From positions 1-42,581 of the forward strand of contig JAMAHW010000152.1 in assembly GCA_023627715.1 (NCBI GenBank): a stretch of DNA of 42,581 bases, written 5' to 3'. A program made the translations under genes and the position numbers. Below are positions 31,999 to 42,581 of this stretch, in pieces. Source of the DNA: Periconia sp. R9002. Its lineage: Eukaryota > Ascomycota > Dothideomycetes > Pleosporales > Periconiaceae. Position 1 is the first letter of the stretch; every line of letters begins with the position of its first letter. The notes beneath the pieces were generated by a model that did not search any database, was not told the DNA's origin, and was given only the letters and a program-made list of their open reading frames with translations.

Positions 31999-33029
31999 AT
32001 GTACACTCCCGACAGGTGCCAGGAGCTGGCGCAACCCGACATCGTCAACTTTGCCGTATCAGTGTAAGTTTTAATTTCTCGATGCCAGGTCGATATAAAC
32101 ACAGATCATGTACATATCTCTAACTGTGCTCTTTTGTAGCTTTATCCTCGTGGGCATCCTCGTCTCCTATCTTCCGCAGCATTATAAGATCATTTCAAGA
32201 CGCTCTTCCCGCGGTCTGAGTCCCATGTTTGTCCTGCTAGGCACCGTCTCGGGCACAGCAAGCATTGCAAACATCCTGACCCTTCCCGAGAGCACGCGCG
32301 ACATGGGCTGCTGTAAAGAGATCGGCCCATTTCCCTGCGCTGCTGCTCTGCTTGGGATAGCTCAAATCGCAGTACAGTGGAGTTGCTTTTTTATGATGTG
32401 AGCCATACCTGTGACCCCAAACTCTTCTCATATCCATCACTGACTCTATATGTACCGAAAACAGCAAACTGCTCTTCCTCATCTTCTTCCCCCATCCCTC
32501 TGAGTCTGATGCCACCGAATCAGGGCAGGATGATGCCTCTGCCCCGACGTGGAAAGAAGCAATCATGGTCCTGACACTATCTATGACTTTTTTCTTCGTT
32601 GTCCTGTTCGGATCCGTCGTCGTGGTTTATGCCGCCCCCAGTCACATTCGCAGTTGGGCCAATTTTCTTGGGTTGTTGGGTTCCGTATTCGCTACCGTCC
32701 AGTACATACCGCAAATTCTGACAACGTGGAAGCTGCAGCAGGTTGGTAGCTTGTCCATTCCCATGATGTGCATCCAAACGCCAGGAAGTGCTTTGTTCGC
32801 GGCCAGTTTGGCGGTGAGGCTGGGCCCAGCAGGGTGGAGTGCTTGGGGCATATTCATCGTGACGGGGATTTTGCAAGGTTGCTTGCTAACCATGTGTCTG
32901 TGGTTTACGTGGAGGGATAGAAGGACGGCAAAAGTTGGCAATGGCCAGGTCGCAAACGGAAATGGCAACATGTATTCAGCTCATGATGATGGCAGCGAAC
33001 AAACGCCTCTCTTAGGTAATGAGAGGTAG
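31999..33029 (+). CDS. PQ-loop repeat membrane transporter
   Basis: Spliced CDS of 295 aa: exons 31999-32063, 32140-32397 and 32465-33029; introns of 76 and 67 nt (GTAAGT...TTGTAG and GTGAGC...AAACAG). Two PQ-loop repeats are visible: SYLPQHYKIISRRSSRGLSP with P34-Q35, and QYIPQILTTWKLQQVGSLSIP with P190-Q191. About seven membrane helices are expected, the layout of the SWEET/cystinosin/Ypq group. Most fungal members are vacuolar or endosomal exporters of amino acids or related solutes; the substrate here is not predictable. The cytosolic linker (about 112-135) is acidic. The C-terminus ends in EQTPLLGNER, whose TPLL resembles the dileucine-like vacuolar sorting signals (ExxxLL) of vacuolar membrane proteins. 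Confidence 0.88.
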
Positions 33030-33511
33030 CTACAACCTTGGCGTACAATTTGATGATGGTTTTTCATGCGCGAGTGTGAGTGAGAGTGAGTGATGTGACT
33101 GCATCCTACGTTATATGTGGCTCACCCCTGTGCGCAGTATCCACACCAAGAAACTTTGGCATCATCAACAGAGGAGCGCCTGCATGCCTGAGTCACATTG
33201 GAAGCGGCTCACTGGTTTCCACAAGGGCGACGTCAGGAAAAGGGCGGGGAGCTAGGCTTAACCGATTCAGCTAACCACTAGCAACCAGTACTTTAGTTAA
33301 CTAGCCCATCAGCTAAATTTGCATCCAACCGCTGCACCTTGACATAGACAAGTCTTCCGACCAAGCTTCGCTATTCACGAGGTCCGAATTGTTGCACATA
33401 TTATAAATTCCTGGTGACCCTCAAACTATTAACCCGAGCCTGCTAGAACCCTCCCTATCATTTGTTCGGGCGCTTTCACCGCCTGCTACGCCTTTCCCCC
33501 ACCCCACCATC
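33030..33511. other. Intergenic region with the promoter of the MATE gene
   Basis: No gene is seen. TATAAA at 33402-33407 lies about 105 bp upstream of the MATE start codon. A GTGAGTGTGAGTGAGAG-like tract lies around 33070-33095. Confidence 0.55.
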
Positions 33512-35619
33512 ATGACATCGCATCCTTCGTCAGATGCGCATGGAAGCGCGATAGGAGATATTACTTCGCAAATGGAGCACCTCTCTTCATCGCTTCCACT
33601 TGCGGAACAGGCAATAGCACAGGATTATGCTGAAGATGAATCCCCACTAGAAGAACCTTCGGATTCCGAGTCCGAGTCAGATGGATCCTCCACCATTCGC
33701 CAATACTCCATGATCAATAGCTACCGTAGGCCTTCGTTTGTCAATCCTGGAGCTAGATCGACTGCTATATTTGCCTCAAGTCTGCCGTCACAAAACCATT
33801 TTCCGGACGCGAAAAGGCACAGCTACCTTTCAAAACAAGAACAGGAAGCTGTGCGCGAGGAACAGCGCAGCCTCCTTCGAGACAATCATCTTCTCCCTCC
33901 AAAGCACCCTCGTAGAGATAGTGAAGGAATGCCTTCTCGAAGCTTACGCGGCACGGTTTCCTTCCCGTCGTTGAAAAGGACGAAGAGTGCAAATACCGAC
34001 GAGGAGGCCCAGCGTGGTCAGCCCTCTGAGCGGTCCGCTTTGTTAGGAAACCCGGAACTACCTTATGGCGGTCTCGACACGCCAAAAACTATCAACCAGA
34101 AGTGGGGAGAAGCTGTAGCTGCGGGCAAGATTACGACCACCTGGCAACGAGAGACGAAGGTGTTGATCAAATCTTCGGGTCCACTCATTCTCACCTTCCT
34201 GCTGCAATACTCGCTACCAGTGGCGAGTATCTTCACGGTTGGACATATTGGCAAAATCGAGCTTGGCGCTGTGAGTTTGGCGAGTATGACCGCTTCCATA
34301 ACAGGTTATGCTGTATATCAAGGACTTGCAACCTCTCTCGATACCCTCTGTGCCCAAGCATATGGATCAGGCCGTCCCCATCTCGTCGGGCTTCAACTGC
34401 AGCGAATGCTCTACTTCCTCTGGCTCATCACCATCCCTATCGCCACTATATGGGCATTCGGCACGCAAATTCTCTCACTCATTGTCCCCGAGAAGGAAAC
34501 GGCGCGTCTCGCCGGTCTATACCTACGAATCCTCATCGCAGGTGCTCCAGGCTATGCGGCCTTTGAAAGCGGCAAACGCTACCTCCAAGCCCAAGGACTC
34601 TTCAAAGCAAACATGTACATTCTCCTCATTTGCGCGCCCCTCAATGCACTCATGAACTACATCTTCGTGTGGCGCCTGAATTGGGGTTTCATCGGAGCCC
34701 CTATCGCCGTCTCCATTACCGAAAACCTCATGCCACTTCTCCTCTTCCTCTACGTGCGCTTTGTGGACGGCTACCAATGCTGGGGCGGCTTCGAGCGTCG
34801 GGCTCTCCGCAACTGGATGCCAATGATCAAACTGTCACTCCCAGGACTTGTAAGTAAAGCCCCGTTACCAATTCGTCCGACATCGAAACACCACGTCACG
34901 TGGTGGATCGAGACACACACAAGCTACAGAAGTTCCCCTTGCCTGAATACAACTAACCATACACTCTCGCGATATAGGTCATGGTGCTCGCCGAATTCCT
35001 CGCCTTCGAAATCCTCACCCTATCCAGCAGCTGGCTCGGCCCAACCCAACTCGCCGCTCAGAGCGTGCTAGGCTCCATCACGGGCATAACCTTCCAAATC
35101 CCGTTCCCCATGTCGGTAGCCGCGTCGACGCGAATCGCCAACCTCATCGGCGCCACGCTCGCCCTGCCCGCCAAAACCGCCGCAAAAGTCGCGCTCTGCG
35201 CCTCCATCCTCGTCGGCATCTTCAACCTGCTCCTCCTCTCCCTGCTCCGCACCCACATCCCCCGCCTCTTCACCCCGGACGCCGAAGTCATCGACCTCGT
35301 CTCCCGCCTGCTACCCCTCTGCGCCGCATTCCAGCTCTTCGACGCCCTCGCCGCAAACTGCAACGGTATCCTCCGCGGTCTCGGACGCCAGGAGGTTGGT
35401 GGTTACGTCGGGCTCTTCGCGTACTACGTCGTCGGCATCCCGATTTCGTTTGGCACGGGCTTCGGCGCCGGGTGGGGTCTATTTGGGCTGTGGAGTGGGC
35501 CGGCGATTGCGTTGGGTGTTGTTGCGGGGATTGAGTGTGTTTTTATTTATCGGACCAGTTGGGAGGATGCGGTCGTTGCGGCTGAGGCGCGGAATGCGCT
35601 GGATGAGCGGAGGTCGTAG
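33512..35619 (+). CDS. MATE family multidrug/toxic compound extrusion transporter
   Basis: Spliced CDS of 659 aa: exon 1 33512-34849, exon 2 34978-35619, joined across a 128-nt intron (GTAAGT...ATATAG) to read LPGLVMVLAEFLAFE. The first ~215 residues are hydrophilic and Ser/Glu-rich (PLEEPSDSESESDGSST), the long N-terminal extension usual in fungal MATE proteins. Twelve membrane helices follow in two six-helix halves, beginning with KSSGPLILTFLLQYSLPVAS and, in the second half, LAEFLAFEILTLSSSWLG. Typical MATE motifs include IGKIELGAVSLASM, LDTLCAQAYGSG and GRQEVGGYVGLFAYYVVGIP. It probably exchanges protons or sodium for cationic organic compounds at the plasma or vacuolar membrane. It is related to yeast ERC1 by architecture; the substrate is unknown. 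Confidence 0.93.
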
Positions 35620-36178
35620 GGATCGCAAACGTTGGTTAGAAATCTTGTTATAGAAGTGGTGGGTTTAGATAGTACTTAATGCAAGGAATAGAAGGGCGTT
35701 GCAATACATGGATGCGTCCATGTTTCAGTAGTTTGACTTACTGTTCAATCAACCAAACAACTCCATCTTCATATCCGTCTTTCCTCTCTAAAGTTCCTAC
35801 CCCTTTTCTATAAACAAGAAAAAAAGATACCGTGTTTTGAAGACCCCAGATCTCTCGATGGAAGACTACGCACCTACCCTTCTCCGTACGTACCAACCCC
35901 GATCTCCTATGTCGGGAACAAAGTTCGGTACATGTAACCATCATGTTACAGAACATAATTAGTGGCTTGATACGACACGCCACTATTTTAATATATACAT
36001 AATCACAGATATCAAGCAGTCCATATATGATCTTCTGAATGTGAAGGGTAAGGGAGTCGTTGAAGTATATGACAATGAATATCTACACATATCCCCAAGT
36101 CTATCTATCCCAATCTAACCCCAGAAAACCGAAACGACATACCTGAGTCCATATCTATCTACCCACAACCCAGTCCTC
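35620..36178. other. Convergent intergenic region
   Basis: Between the 3' ends of the MATE gene (+) and the DUR3-like gene (-). It holds short featureless ORFs only, and presumably both 3' UTRs. Confidence 0.6.
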
Positions 36179-38424
36179 TCAAACCTTCCCCTCTTTCACA
36201 ACTGCTTCCCTACTCCCACTCGCACTATCCTCCCTCCCCTCCCCCTCCACCCCCTTCTCCAGCACCCGTCCACCCCTCCTCAAAGCGCGCCAAACCGCCA
36301 AAATCTGATCCCTCCCATCGATAATGGGATAAAACCCAACCACGAACAAGGTCCCCCACAGCCAGATAATACCCACCACGATCCACGCCGCGAAGAAGCC
36401 TTTACCGAAAATATACTTGCTGGCGTACATGGGAAGGGGCCAGAGGACCCAATGGCCGAGGAACGTCGCGAGTGCCCAGATGGCAGCGATGCGGCCCCAG
36501 CGCTTGAGAACGGCGTCGGGTTGAGGGGGGGACACGTCGGTGTCGTGGTCGGTGGAGACGATACTCACGGCTGTAGTTGAAGACGCGGAAGCGACGTCGA
36601 ACGCTAACCTCTCCTTGCGGAACTGCGCCCAGTCGAAGTGCTCCGGTTTCAGCAGCGTGATGACGATGGTGTATGGGAGTGGGGAAACGGCACTGGCGAC
36701 GGTCCCGTAGACACACGGGACGATGCTGCCGGTACTCGCGATGGAGACGGTGCCGTGAAGAGCGTACGCGGAGCCGAGCCACACGGCGATGCCGGTCGCC
36801 ATGCCGAGGAGTGGGGATACGATGGCGGCGGCTTTGGACTGCTTGCGCCAGAGGATGGTGAAGGTCGTGGGGAAGATGCCTGGGCACGTGATGACGCCGA
36901 GCATGTAGAGCGTCCAGCCTAGGTCGACGCCGACATAGTGCAGCATGGTGGAGAAGGCGGAGGCGAAGACGGCGAAGAAGATGACGCCGTAGTGCGACCA
37001 GCGGATTACGTCGTTGTCGGAGGCTGTGCGGTTGAAGTATGTGCGGTACTATGGGGAGGGTTAGTGGGTGTGTCTAGTAAAGGGGGGAGGGTGTTCACCA
37101 TGTCGAAGGAGATGATGGAGGATACGGCGATGACTTGTGCTGAGAGGGTCGATGTCACGGCCATGAAGGTAATTAAGAGGATCCCGGCTGCACCGCCTTT
37201 GCCGGCAATTGTCATGGCGAAGTAGGGCAGGACGAGGCCTCCTGAGACTTCGGCGTCTGTCATTCGCTTTATGGACGTTAGCTTCTACTTTTCGTGAGGT
37301 CTGAAATTCATTTTGCTCTCCTCATTTCGAAGAACAAACTCACCCTCGGGTAGGTCGGGAATATGGGATTATTCTCCAGTCCCAACACCACACTGCTAGC
37401 CAACGTCCCCATGCACCACGGAATCGCAAAGTAAGCGATTCCGCCGACGACATAGCCCGGCACAACCGCCTTGGGACTGGCCGAGAACGCCTTGATGAAA
37501 AAACTCGTGTCCATGATGACCAGGCCAAAGTTGGCCGCGATGTGCAGAATTCCAAAGAGGATGCCGCCCTTGGAAGTCATGGTTAGATAGCTCCCGTCTT
37601 CGTTGCCGGAGACTGGATGGCGCTCCCCGGCCGCCTTTAACAAATCGTACAAGTTGGAGAGTGACCCGACTTCGTCGATAGTGAAGGCCTTTACACTGAA
37701 GTAACACAGAATGAGGACAATAACAAACGTATGCATGTAATCCGTCAAAAAGGTAGCTTTAATCCCGCCAACAAACGTATACAACGCCACGCCCACGGGA
37801 AGCAAAAAAGTCGCAGCAATTACATGCATACCTGTCATGGCCGAAATGGCGGCGCTGGCACCGAGCAACATGTTCGCGCAGGCAAAGAGATTGTTCATCA
37901 GGCACAGGAACATGTAGACAATGTGTGCGGCGGTGCCATACCGGATCCGCACAATCTCTAAGAGCGTGTGGGCTTCGGGGATCTTGCGCTTGCACGAGAT
38001 GCCCAGCACAGCGAAGAAGACAATCATGGGGGAGCAGCCTGCCGCGAACCAGAAGGGGCCTGAGACGCCGTTGTTGTAGCCTACGAGGCTGGAGCCCAGC
38101 ATGGCCGTCGACCAGAGCCAGGAGGATACCACGGCGGAGGCGGTTAGGCCTGTACTTACGCTTCGGTTGGCGGTCATGAACCTGGGGTTTTGGCACGTTA
38201 GTTTCTGGGGAGTCTTGAGGAGTTTTGATGGGAATGAGGTTTTACATTTCAGTTTTTTTATTGTCTTCTCCAACGGTGCGTTTCAGTACTTTGGTGATGA
38301 AGACCATGGCGAAGGCAATCACGAGACCGATGAGTACCACCACGATGTATCCCACAGCCTGGGAAAGGGGTGGTTGGACCACCACATCGGCAGCATCAGC
38401 ACGACCCAGCAATCTGGATGCCAT
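36179..38424 (-). CDS. dur3: DUR3-like urea transporter (sodium:solute symporter family)
   Basis: Spliced CDS of 684 aa: exons 38246-38424, 37344-38181, 37099-37266 and 36179-37048; introns of 64, 77 and 50 nt. The N-terminus has the family start QPPLSQAVGYIVVVLIGL, followed by LTASAVVSSWLWSTAML, GVSGPFWFAAG, HTLLEIVRIRYG and GVALYTFVGGIKATFLTDYMHT, the SSS/DUR3 core. Exon 3 carries GKGGAAGILLITFMAVTSTLSAQVIAVSSI. About 15 membrane helices are expected. DUR3 proteins import urea, and in yeast also polyamines, at the plasma membrane with protons. The length is usual for fungal DUR3. A paralog with another substrate cannot be excluded, since fungi keep several DUR3-like genes. It is divergent from the monooxygenase. 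Confidence 0.88.
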
Positions 38425-39272
38425 GTTTTTGTTTTCTCGGTGTCGAGTTCAATTGTTGCAATTAGTGGACAATGTCACTCCCCAACAATCCCGAGTAGAC
38501 GGCAAGCGACATTTATGGGATTCTACCCTGACTTTACGATCATCGAATGAAAGCCCGAGGATATCAAAAGCCAGAAAAAGCACACCATCGATCGCGAAAT
38601 GTCGTTTACGGAGAGATACTTCGGATCAGTGGATCGGAACATGCACTTTGTGCATTGCTAAGAGCTGGCATCATGCCTACCTAGGTACTTATGAACAAGG
38701 ACCATTAGCTAAATAGATAACCATAAGAGAACGGCTAGGTGAGGGAATAAGAAAAAGAAGTACGCACGTTTATGTATGCATGTACCCAACATGTGATTAA
38801 GATGCGCGGTGCAGCACCCCTCAAACCCGCCGCGGAGTGTTTAGTGGCATATAGTTTCGAAATGGGTGGTTTTGATTGGGTGGGGCTCCGTTATAGGAGG
38901 AGCGTGGTGGTGTTGAAGTTGCGATTGCAACATACTAGGGCGTTGTGTCGTGCTGGAGAGATATCTTCGCGAAACCACCAACCACAAAGTAGCGCCAGTA
39001 GTAATGATGTGCTTGCTGCATGCATGCATGCAGCACCACCTCCATATCCACAGCTGCCCCACGATATGACGAGATCTCCGAGGGGATCGGCTCTCGTGTT
39101 TTGGCATTGTGTGATTCGGGAGAGAGGAGGTGGTTTTATTAATTAGGTCGCTCTGCTTCCCTCGCAATTGCATCACGCTCTTTTTGCTTTCGGAATCATC
39201 GGTACCGTCATCGGAATCCTAACAAAGTTCATATCTCGACATCAAATCTGTTGCCTTTGGGAATCTGCGACA
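38425..39272. promoter_or_regulatory. Divergent promoter region of DUR3 and the monooxygenase
   Basis: 848 bp between two start codons on opposite strands. It contains a perfect 22-bp palindrome at 39014-39035 (listed separately) and one HGATAR element, AGATAA, at 38715-38720. ORFs inside are short and featureless. Confidence 0.55.
39014..39035. repeat. Perfect 22-bp palindrome, GCATGC-based
   Basis: The sequence reads the same on both strands over 22 bases, built of overlapping GCATGC/TGCATGCA units with TGCTGCA and TGCAGCA at its ends. It lies 238 bp upstream of the monooxygenase start codon. It could be a binding site for a dimeric factor or a simple slippage product. Confidence 0.85.
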
Positions 39273-40925
39273 ATGGCGACAAGTACCAACGGCGATGGTC
39301 CGGCGAAGAAAAAGTTGATCCTTAATGCCTTTGTCGAGATGTGTTCGGGCCACCAATCGCCTGGTCTTTGGAAACATCCAGACGACCACTCGGCAGATTG
39401 TATGTATATCACCGATACAACACTTCCCCCCAAGTTTCAATTACACGTCTTGATCAGGTTTATGAATTCAATGGACGTTTACCGAATGCAAACTGACACC
39501 CAAATCAGTCAATTCCGTCGACCACTGGATCGAACTCGCAAAGCTCCTCGAGGCCGCCAAATTCCACGGCATCTTCATCGCCGACGTCCTCGGTGGCTAC
39601 GACGTCTACAAGGGACCCAAGAACCTCGACCCAGCTGTAAAATCCGGAGCTCAATGGCCCGTAAACGAACCTCTAGCCGTCGTCCCAGCCATGGCTGCAG
39701 CGACCAAGAATCTAGGCTTCGGCGTCACTGTCGCAACAACCTACGAGCAACCCTACCATCTTGCCAGGAGACTAAGCACCATTGACCACCTCACCAAAGG
39801 CCGTCTAGGTTGGAACATCGTAACAGGGTACCTCGACTCTGCGGCGCGGAACCTAGGCCACACCGAGCAACCATCCCACGACGAGCGGTACACCATCGCC
39901 GAAGAGTACATGCGCGTCATGTACAAGCTCTTCGAATCCTCGTGGCGCGACGACGCCGTCGTCCTCGATAAAGCACGCGGGATCTACACCGATCCAGCCC
40001 TCGTTCGTCCCATCAACCACAAGGGTAAATACTACACAGTCCCCGGACCGCACATCTGCCAGCCCTCGCCCCAACGCACACCTCTCCTCCTGCAGGCCGG
40101 GACCTCGCGCGCGGGCAAAACGTTCGCAGCGCAGCACGCCGAAGCCATCTTTGTCGCGGGCCACAGTCCCAGCGTCGTTAAGAAGAACGTCGCCGAGATC
40201 CGCCAGCTCGCCACTGAGTTCGGTCGCAACGGACAGGACATCAAGTTCCTGGCCCTCATATGCCCCATCATCGCCGAAACCGAGGAGGCTGCGCAGGCCA
40301 AGTACGAGGACTACGTGCAGTACGGTGATACGGATGGCGCGCTTGCGCTGTTTGGAGGGTGGACCGGCATCGATCTGGATGTGTATGGCGAGGATGAGGA
40401 GTTGAGACATGTCGAGTCGAACGCGATCAGGTATTCCTCCCCCCATTTCACCTTTTCTTCCATTCCTTCTCTTTCGCCCCCTCCCCCTTCTCGCTATCCA
40501 CAAACCTAACCACCCCACCCAGATCCGCCGTAGAAGCATGGTCGCAATCCACGCCCTCGGTCCCCAAATGGACCAAAAAAACCGTCGCAAAGCACATCTC
40601 CGTCGGCGGTCTCGGCGCCACCGCCATCGGGACCCCCTCCAGCGTCGCCGACGAACTCGAGCGCTGGGTCACCGAAGCCGACGTCGACGGCTTCAACATC
40701 GCGTACGCCATCAAACCCGGAACCTTCGTCGATGTGATTGAGTTGTTGCTTCCGGAGCTGAGGCGGAGGGGCTTGTTTTGGGATGAGTATGAGAAGGTGG
40801 GGGGGACGTATCGGGAGAATTTTTATGGGGAGGGGGGTGGTTGGGGGGTTGGGAGGGGGCATGTTAGGGAGGGGTTTAGGTGGAGGGGGGGCGTGGAGAA
40901 GGGGGATGCGGTGATTCCGGAGTAG
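39273..40925 (+). CDS. FMN-dependent luciferase-family monooxygenase (NtaA/SnaA/DszA type)
   Basis: Spliced CDS of 483 aa: exons 39273-39399, 39509-40430 and 40523-40925; introns of 109 and 92 nt (GTATGT...AATCAG and GTATTC...CACCCAG). The protein has the NtaA-group order: LILNAFVEMCSGHQSPGLW near the start, AKFHGIFIADVLGGYDVY, WPVNEPLAVVPAMAAATKNLGFGVT, ARRLSTIDHLTKGRLGWNIVTG, and later PLLLQAGTSRAGKTFAAQHAEAIF and ADVDGFNIAYAIKPGTFVD. These enzymes use FMNH2 supplied by a separate reductase to oxidise substrates such as nitrilotriacetate, sulfonates or thiophenes; the fungal substrates are mostly unknown. The last 40 residues are Gly/Arg-rich and encoded by a G-rich stretch. No reductase gene is seen in the window. 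Confidence 0.9.
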
Positions 40926-41637
40926 GTGGGGTGGAGTGGTATTTTGTTATCTTGAGGTTTCCATTTGATGCTTGATTGTAGTGAACGGTAGGGATTCTTA
41001 TTTCCAACCTTTTCTTCTCCTTTTTTTTACGTTTCCTTGACTCTATTTCCCAGTCTCTTCATAATAGGGTAAGGGTTCACTCATCTTTAAGACGCGAATT
41101 CTCTCCTCCCTCTTTTACCCTATCGAAATAAAATAAGTTAATTAATAGTTAACCAATTTAACAAGGTCTTTGTCTTTCAGAACTAATCTCCTCTTTCCTC
41201 TTAAAAAAACAGAAAAAATGAAACAAAATACACGAAACTGCTTCAACACCTCCTCCCCACAAAAATTCAAGTAGTTTCTACATACGTACAAAATAGTTAT
41301 CACAGTCAAAGTTGAATACTAGCTCACAAACAGCAAGCTATGAATAAACGAACTTCCCTTTAGAAAAACGTAACTCCCTCGTTACCTCCTCTTCCTAATG
41401 TACCATATCACTCAGTTAGAGTTGCCTGTGTGCCCGTCCTGGCCAAGGACGTTACCCAATGTACCCCCCCCCCCCCCTACCTGTGTCGATACCCAGGGTA
41501 GCGATACTCTGTGAGGATCAAATTCAATTTCATCACTCAGTTAGTTACTCCATTCCTCCTCTCCTCTCCTCTCTCCCATCCACCCTCTACCGAAACAACA
41601 CAAAAAATCTTCACCGGCCTATACTTTCCCCACACCC
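40926..41637. other. Low-complexity intergenic region
   Basis: It holds the 3' flank of the monooxygenase, AT-rich sequence at 41120-41230, and a run of 14 C at 41464-41477. A 13-bp direct repeat, ATCACTCAGTTAG, occurs at 41407-41419 and 41532-41544. No gene is supported. Confidence 0.55.
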
Positions 41638-42042
41638 CTATCTCCCAACATCCCCCCCAACCCCATCCTCCCACGCGGCGCAAAAAACAACGAAACACTC
41701 CTCCCCATCCACATCCACAACCATCACACCCTCACCCTCACCCCTTCCCTCAGAAACAACGACCCTCATCGTCTTTATCGTTCGTGCTGACACATTTCGC
41801 TTCACTCGAGCGTGGAGGAAGTGGTACGATGCATCAGCTTCTTGAACTTCGTCGTACGGAGGTGCGTTTTTCCTTTGGAATATCATCATTTCCGAGGAGA
41901 CGAGTGGGAGGAGCGTGCTGGCGCGGTCACAAGGTGGAATTTTCCTCGCCGAGAAGAAACTCCTGCGCGTAGACGACGGTGTGAATGGGCGGAAGAATAG
42001 GGTTGGAGAGGGTCGGAGGAGGCGTGGGGAGGATCGGAACAT
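41638..42042 (-). CDS. Doubtful small ORF with a presequence-like N-terminus
   Basis: ORF of 134 aa from the ATG at 42042. Its first 38 residues (MFRSSPRLLRPSPTLFF... then RRSFFSARK) contain many Arg and Ser and no acidic residue, like a mitochondrial presequence. The rest has no recognised domain and ends in a Glu/Gly/Val-rich stretch. The opposite strand is also open here in two frames, because the sequence is C/T-rich, so chance is a real explanation. An intron may be missing from this model. Confidence 0.3.
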   Translation of the reverse strand: MFRSSPRLLRPSPTLFFRPFTPSSTRRSFFSARKIPPCDRASTLLPLVSSEMMIFQRKNAPPYDEVQEADASYHFLHARVKRNVSARTIKTMRVVVSEGRGEGEGVMVVDVDGEECFVVFCAAWEDGVGGDVGR

Positions 42043-42581
42043 TGTGTTTGGAGATGAGATGGTTGACTGGATTAGGTATTGATGTACGGGGAGGAGAAGG
42101 ACGGAAGTGAAGTGTTTTATAGAATTGTGTATGTAGTCATTGGTAGTTGAGAAGAGCGAGAACGATATATAAAGTACATGTATGTCATTTCCCCGTCACC
42201 GTATATTGAGTGACTGTTGTGTACGCTTGCGTTGGGTTTAGCTGAAACATGTTTACTGTTGGTTGATGTAAGTAGTTGTGTCATTATGTACATTAGTACA
42301 TACCAGATGTACTGTAGTTGAGATATAGGTACATACATGAGGAGCGCTAGCAATGCATACACTGTAATCCTTTGATAATCCTGCAGACAAGACATTAGTT
42401 ACCTTTCAAAGCACAAGTAAAACCAGATGAAATTGAATACACACGACAGGATGCAGTTATTTTTTTTTGTTTCGCTTGGATTGTGCACGGTACGGTACGG
42501 TACGGTGCCGGATTGACTAAGGTGTTAGGTAGGGGGGGGGGGGGGGGGGGTGGAGGGGTTAAATGGGGATTTTTGTAAAAA
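42043..42581. other. Low-complexity end of the window
   Basis: No gene is supported. Notable are four ACGGT units at 42487-42506 and a run of 19 G at 42532-42550. Homopolymer lengths of this kind are unreliable in assemblies. Confidence 0.6.

Noticed and set aside
39853..40590. 245-codon ORF antisense to the monooxygenase
   Set aside because: Antisense shadow crossing an intron of the real gene.

Overview
The window is nuclear DNA of a filamentous ascomycete (Pezizomycotina). The genes are separated by long non-coding gaps and most are cut by short GT-AG introns of about 50-130 nt. Two families seen here, the SreA-type double GATA factor with a Cys-rich linker and the 2EXR-type protein, are typical of that group. 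A dothideomycete is my best guess for the class, but that is weak. No tRNA, rRNA, CRISPR array or intact transposon was recognised. Coordinates of spliced genes are given from start codon to stop codon, with exons listed in the evidence; all splice sites are read from sequence without transcript data.

Layout. 0.3-5.5 kb: an AIM9-like mitochondrial aminoglycoside-phosphotransferase-fold protein (+) converges on a GPI-anchored GH79 glycosidase (-). 5.5-10.1 kb: a gene-poor 4.7 kb stretch with strongly strand-asymmetric, pyrimidine-rich blocks. 10.1-26.4 kb: a mosaic of lineage-specific and decaying genes (a broken APH-like kinase, a small DUF7770-like protein, a 25-bp tandem repeat, a frameshifted 2EXR gene, an acidic-repeat protein, and two tandem paralogs of a family I do not recognise) interleaved with conserved genes: sreA (iron-responsive GATA repressor), TVP15 (Golgi membrane protein) and a calcineurin-like phosphoesterase. 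27.5-41 kb: a conserved, transport-rich block with a twin-His ammonium transporter, PEX12, a PQ-loop transporter, a MATE transporter, a DUR3-like urea symporter and an FMN-dependent luciferase-family monooxygenase divergent from DUR3. 41-42.6 kb: low-complexity DNA with one doubtful small ORF.

Functional links. The ammonium transporter, DUR3-like symporter and NtaA-type monooxygenase could all serve acquisition of nitrogen; the ammonium transporter promoter carries a cluster of HGATAR sites, the class of site bound by AreA/NIT2. The sreA promoter carries a perfect match to the published SreA consensus and a CCAAT box followed by a bZIP-type TGACGTAA, which fits the SreA/HapX iron circuit. The best candidate for something undescribed is the paralog pair at 22.85-26.37 kb, whose members share an unusual promoter motif (GTCACAGTCAC) and sit next to the acidic-repeat protein.
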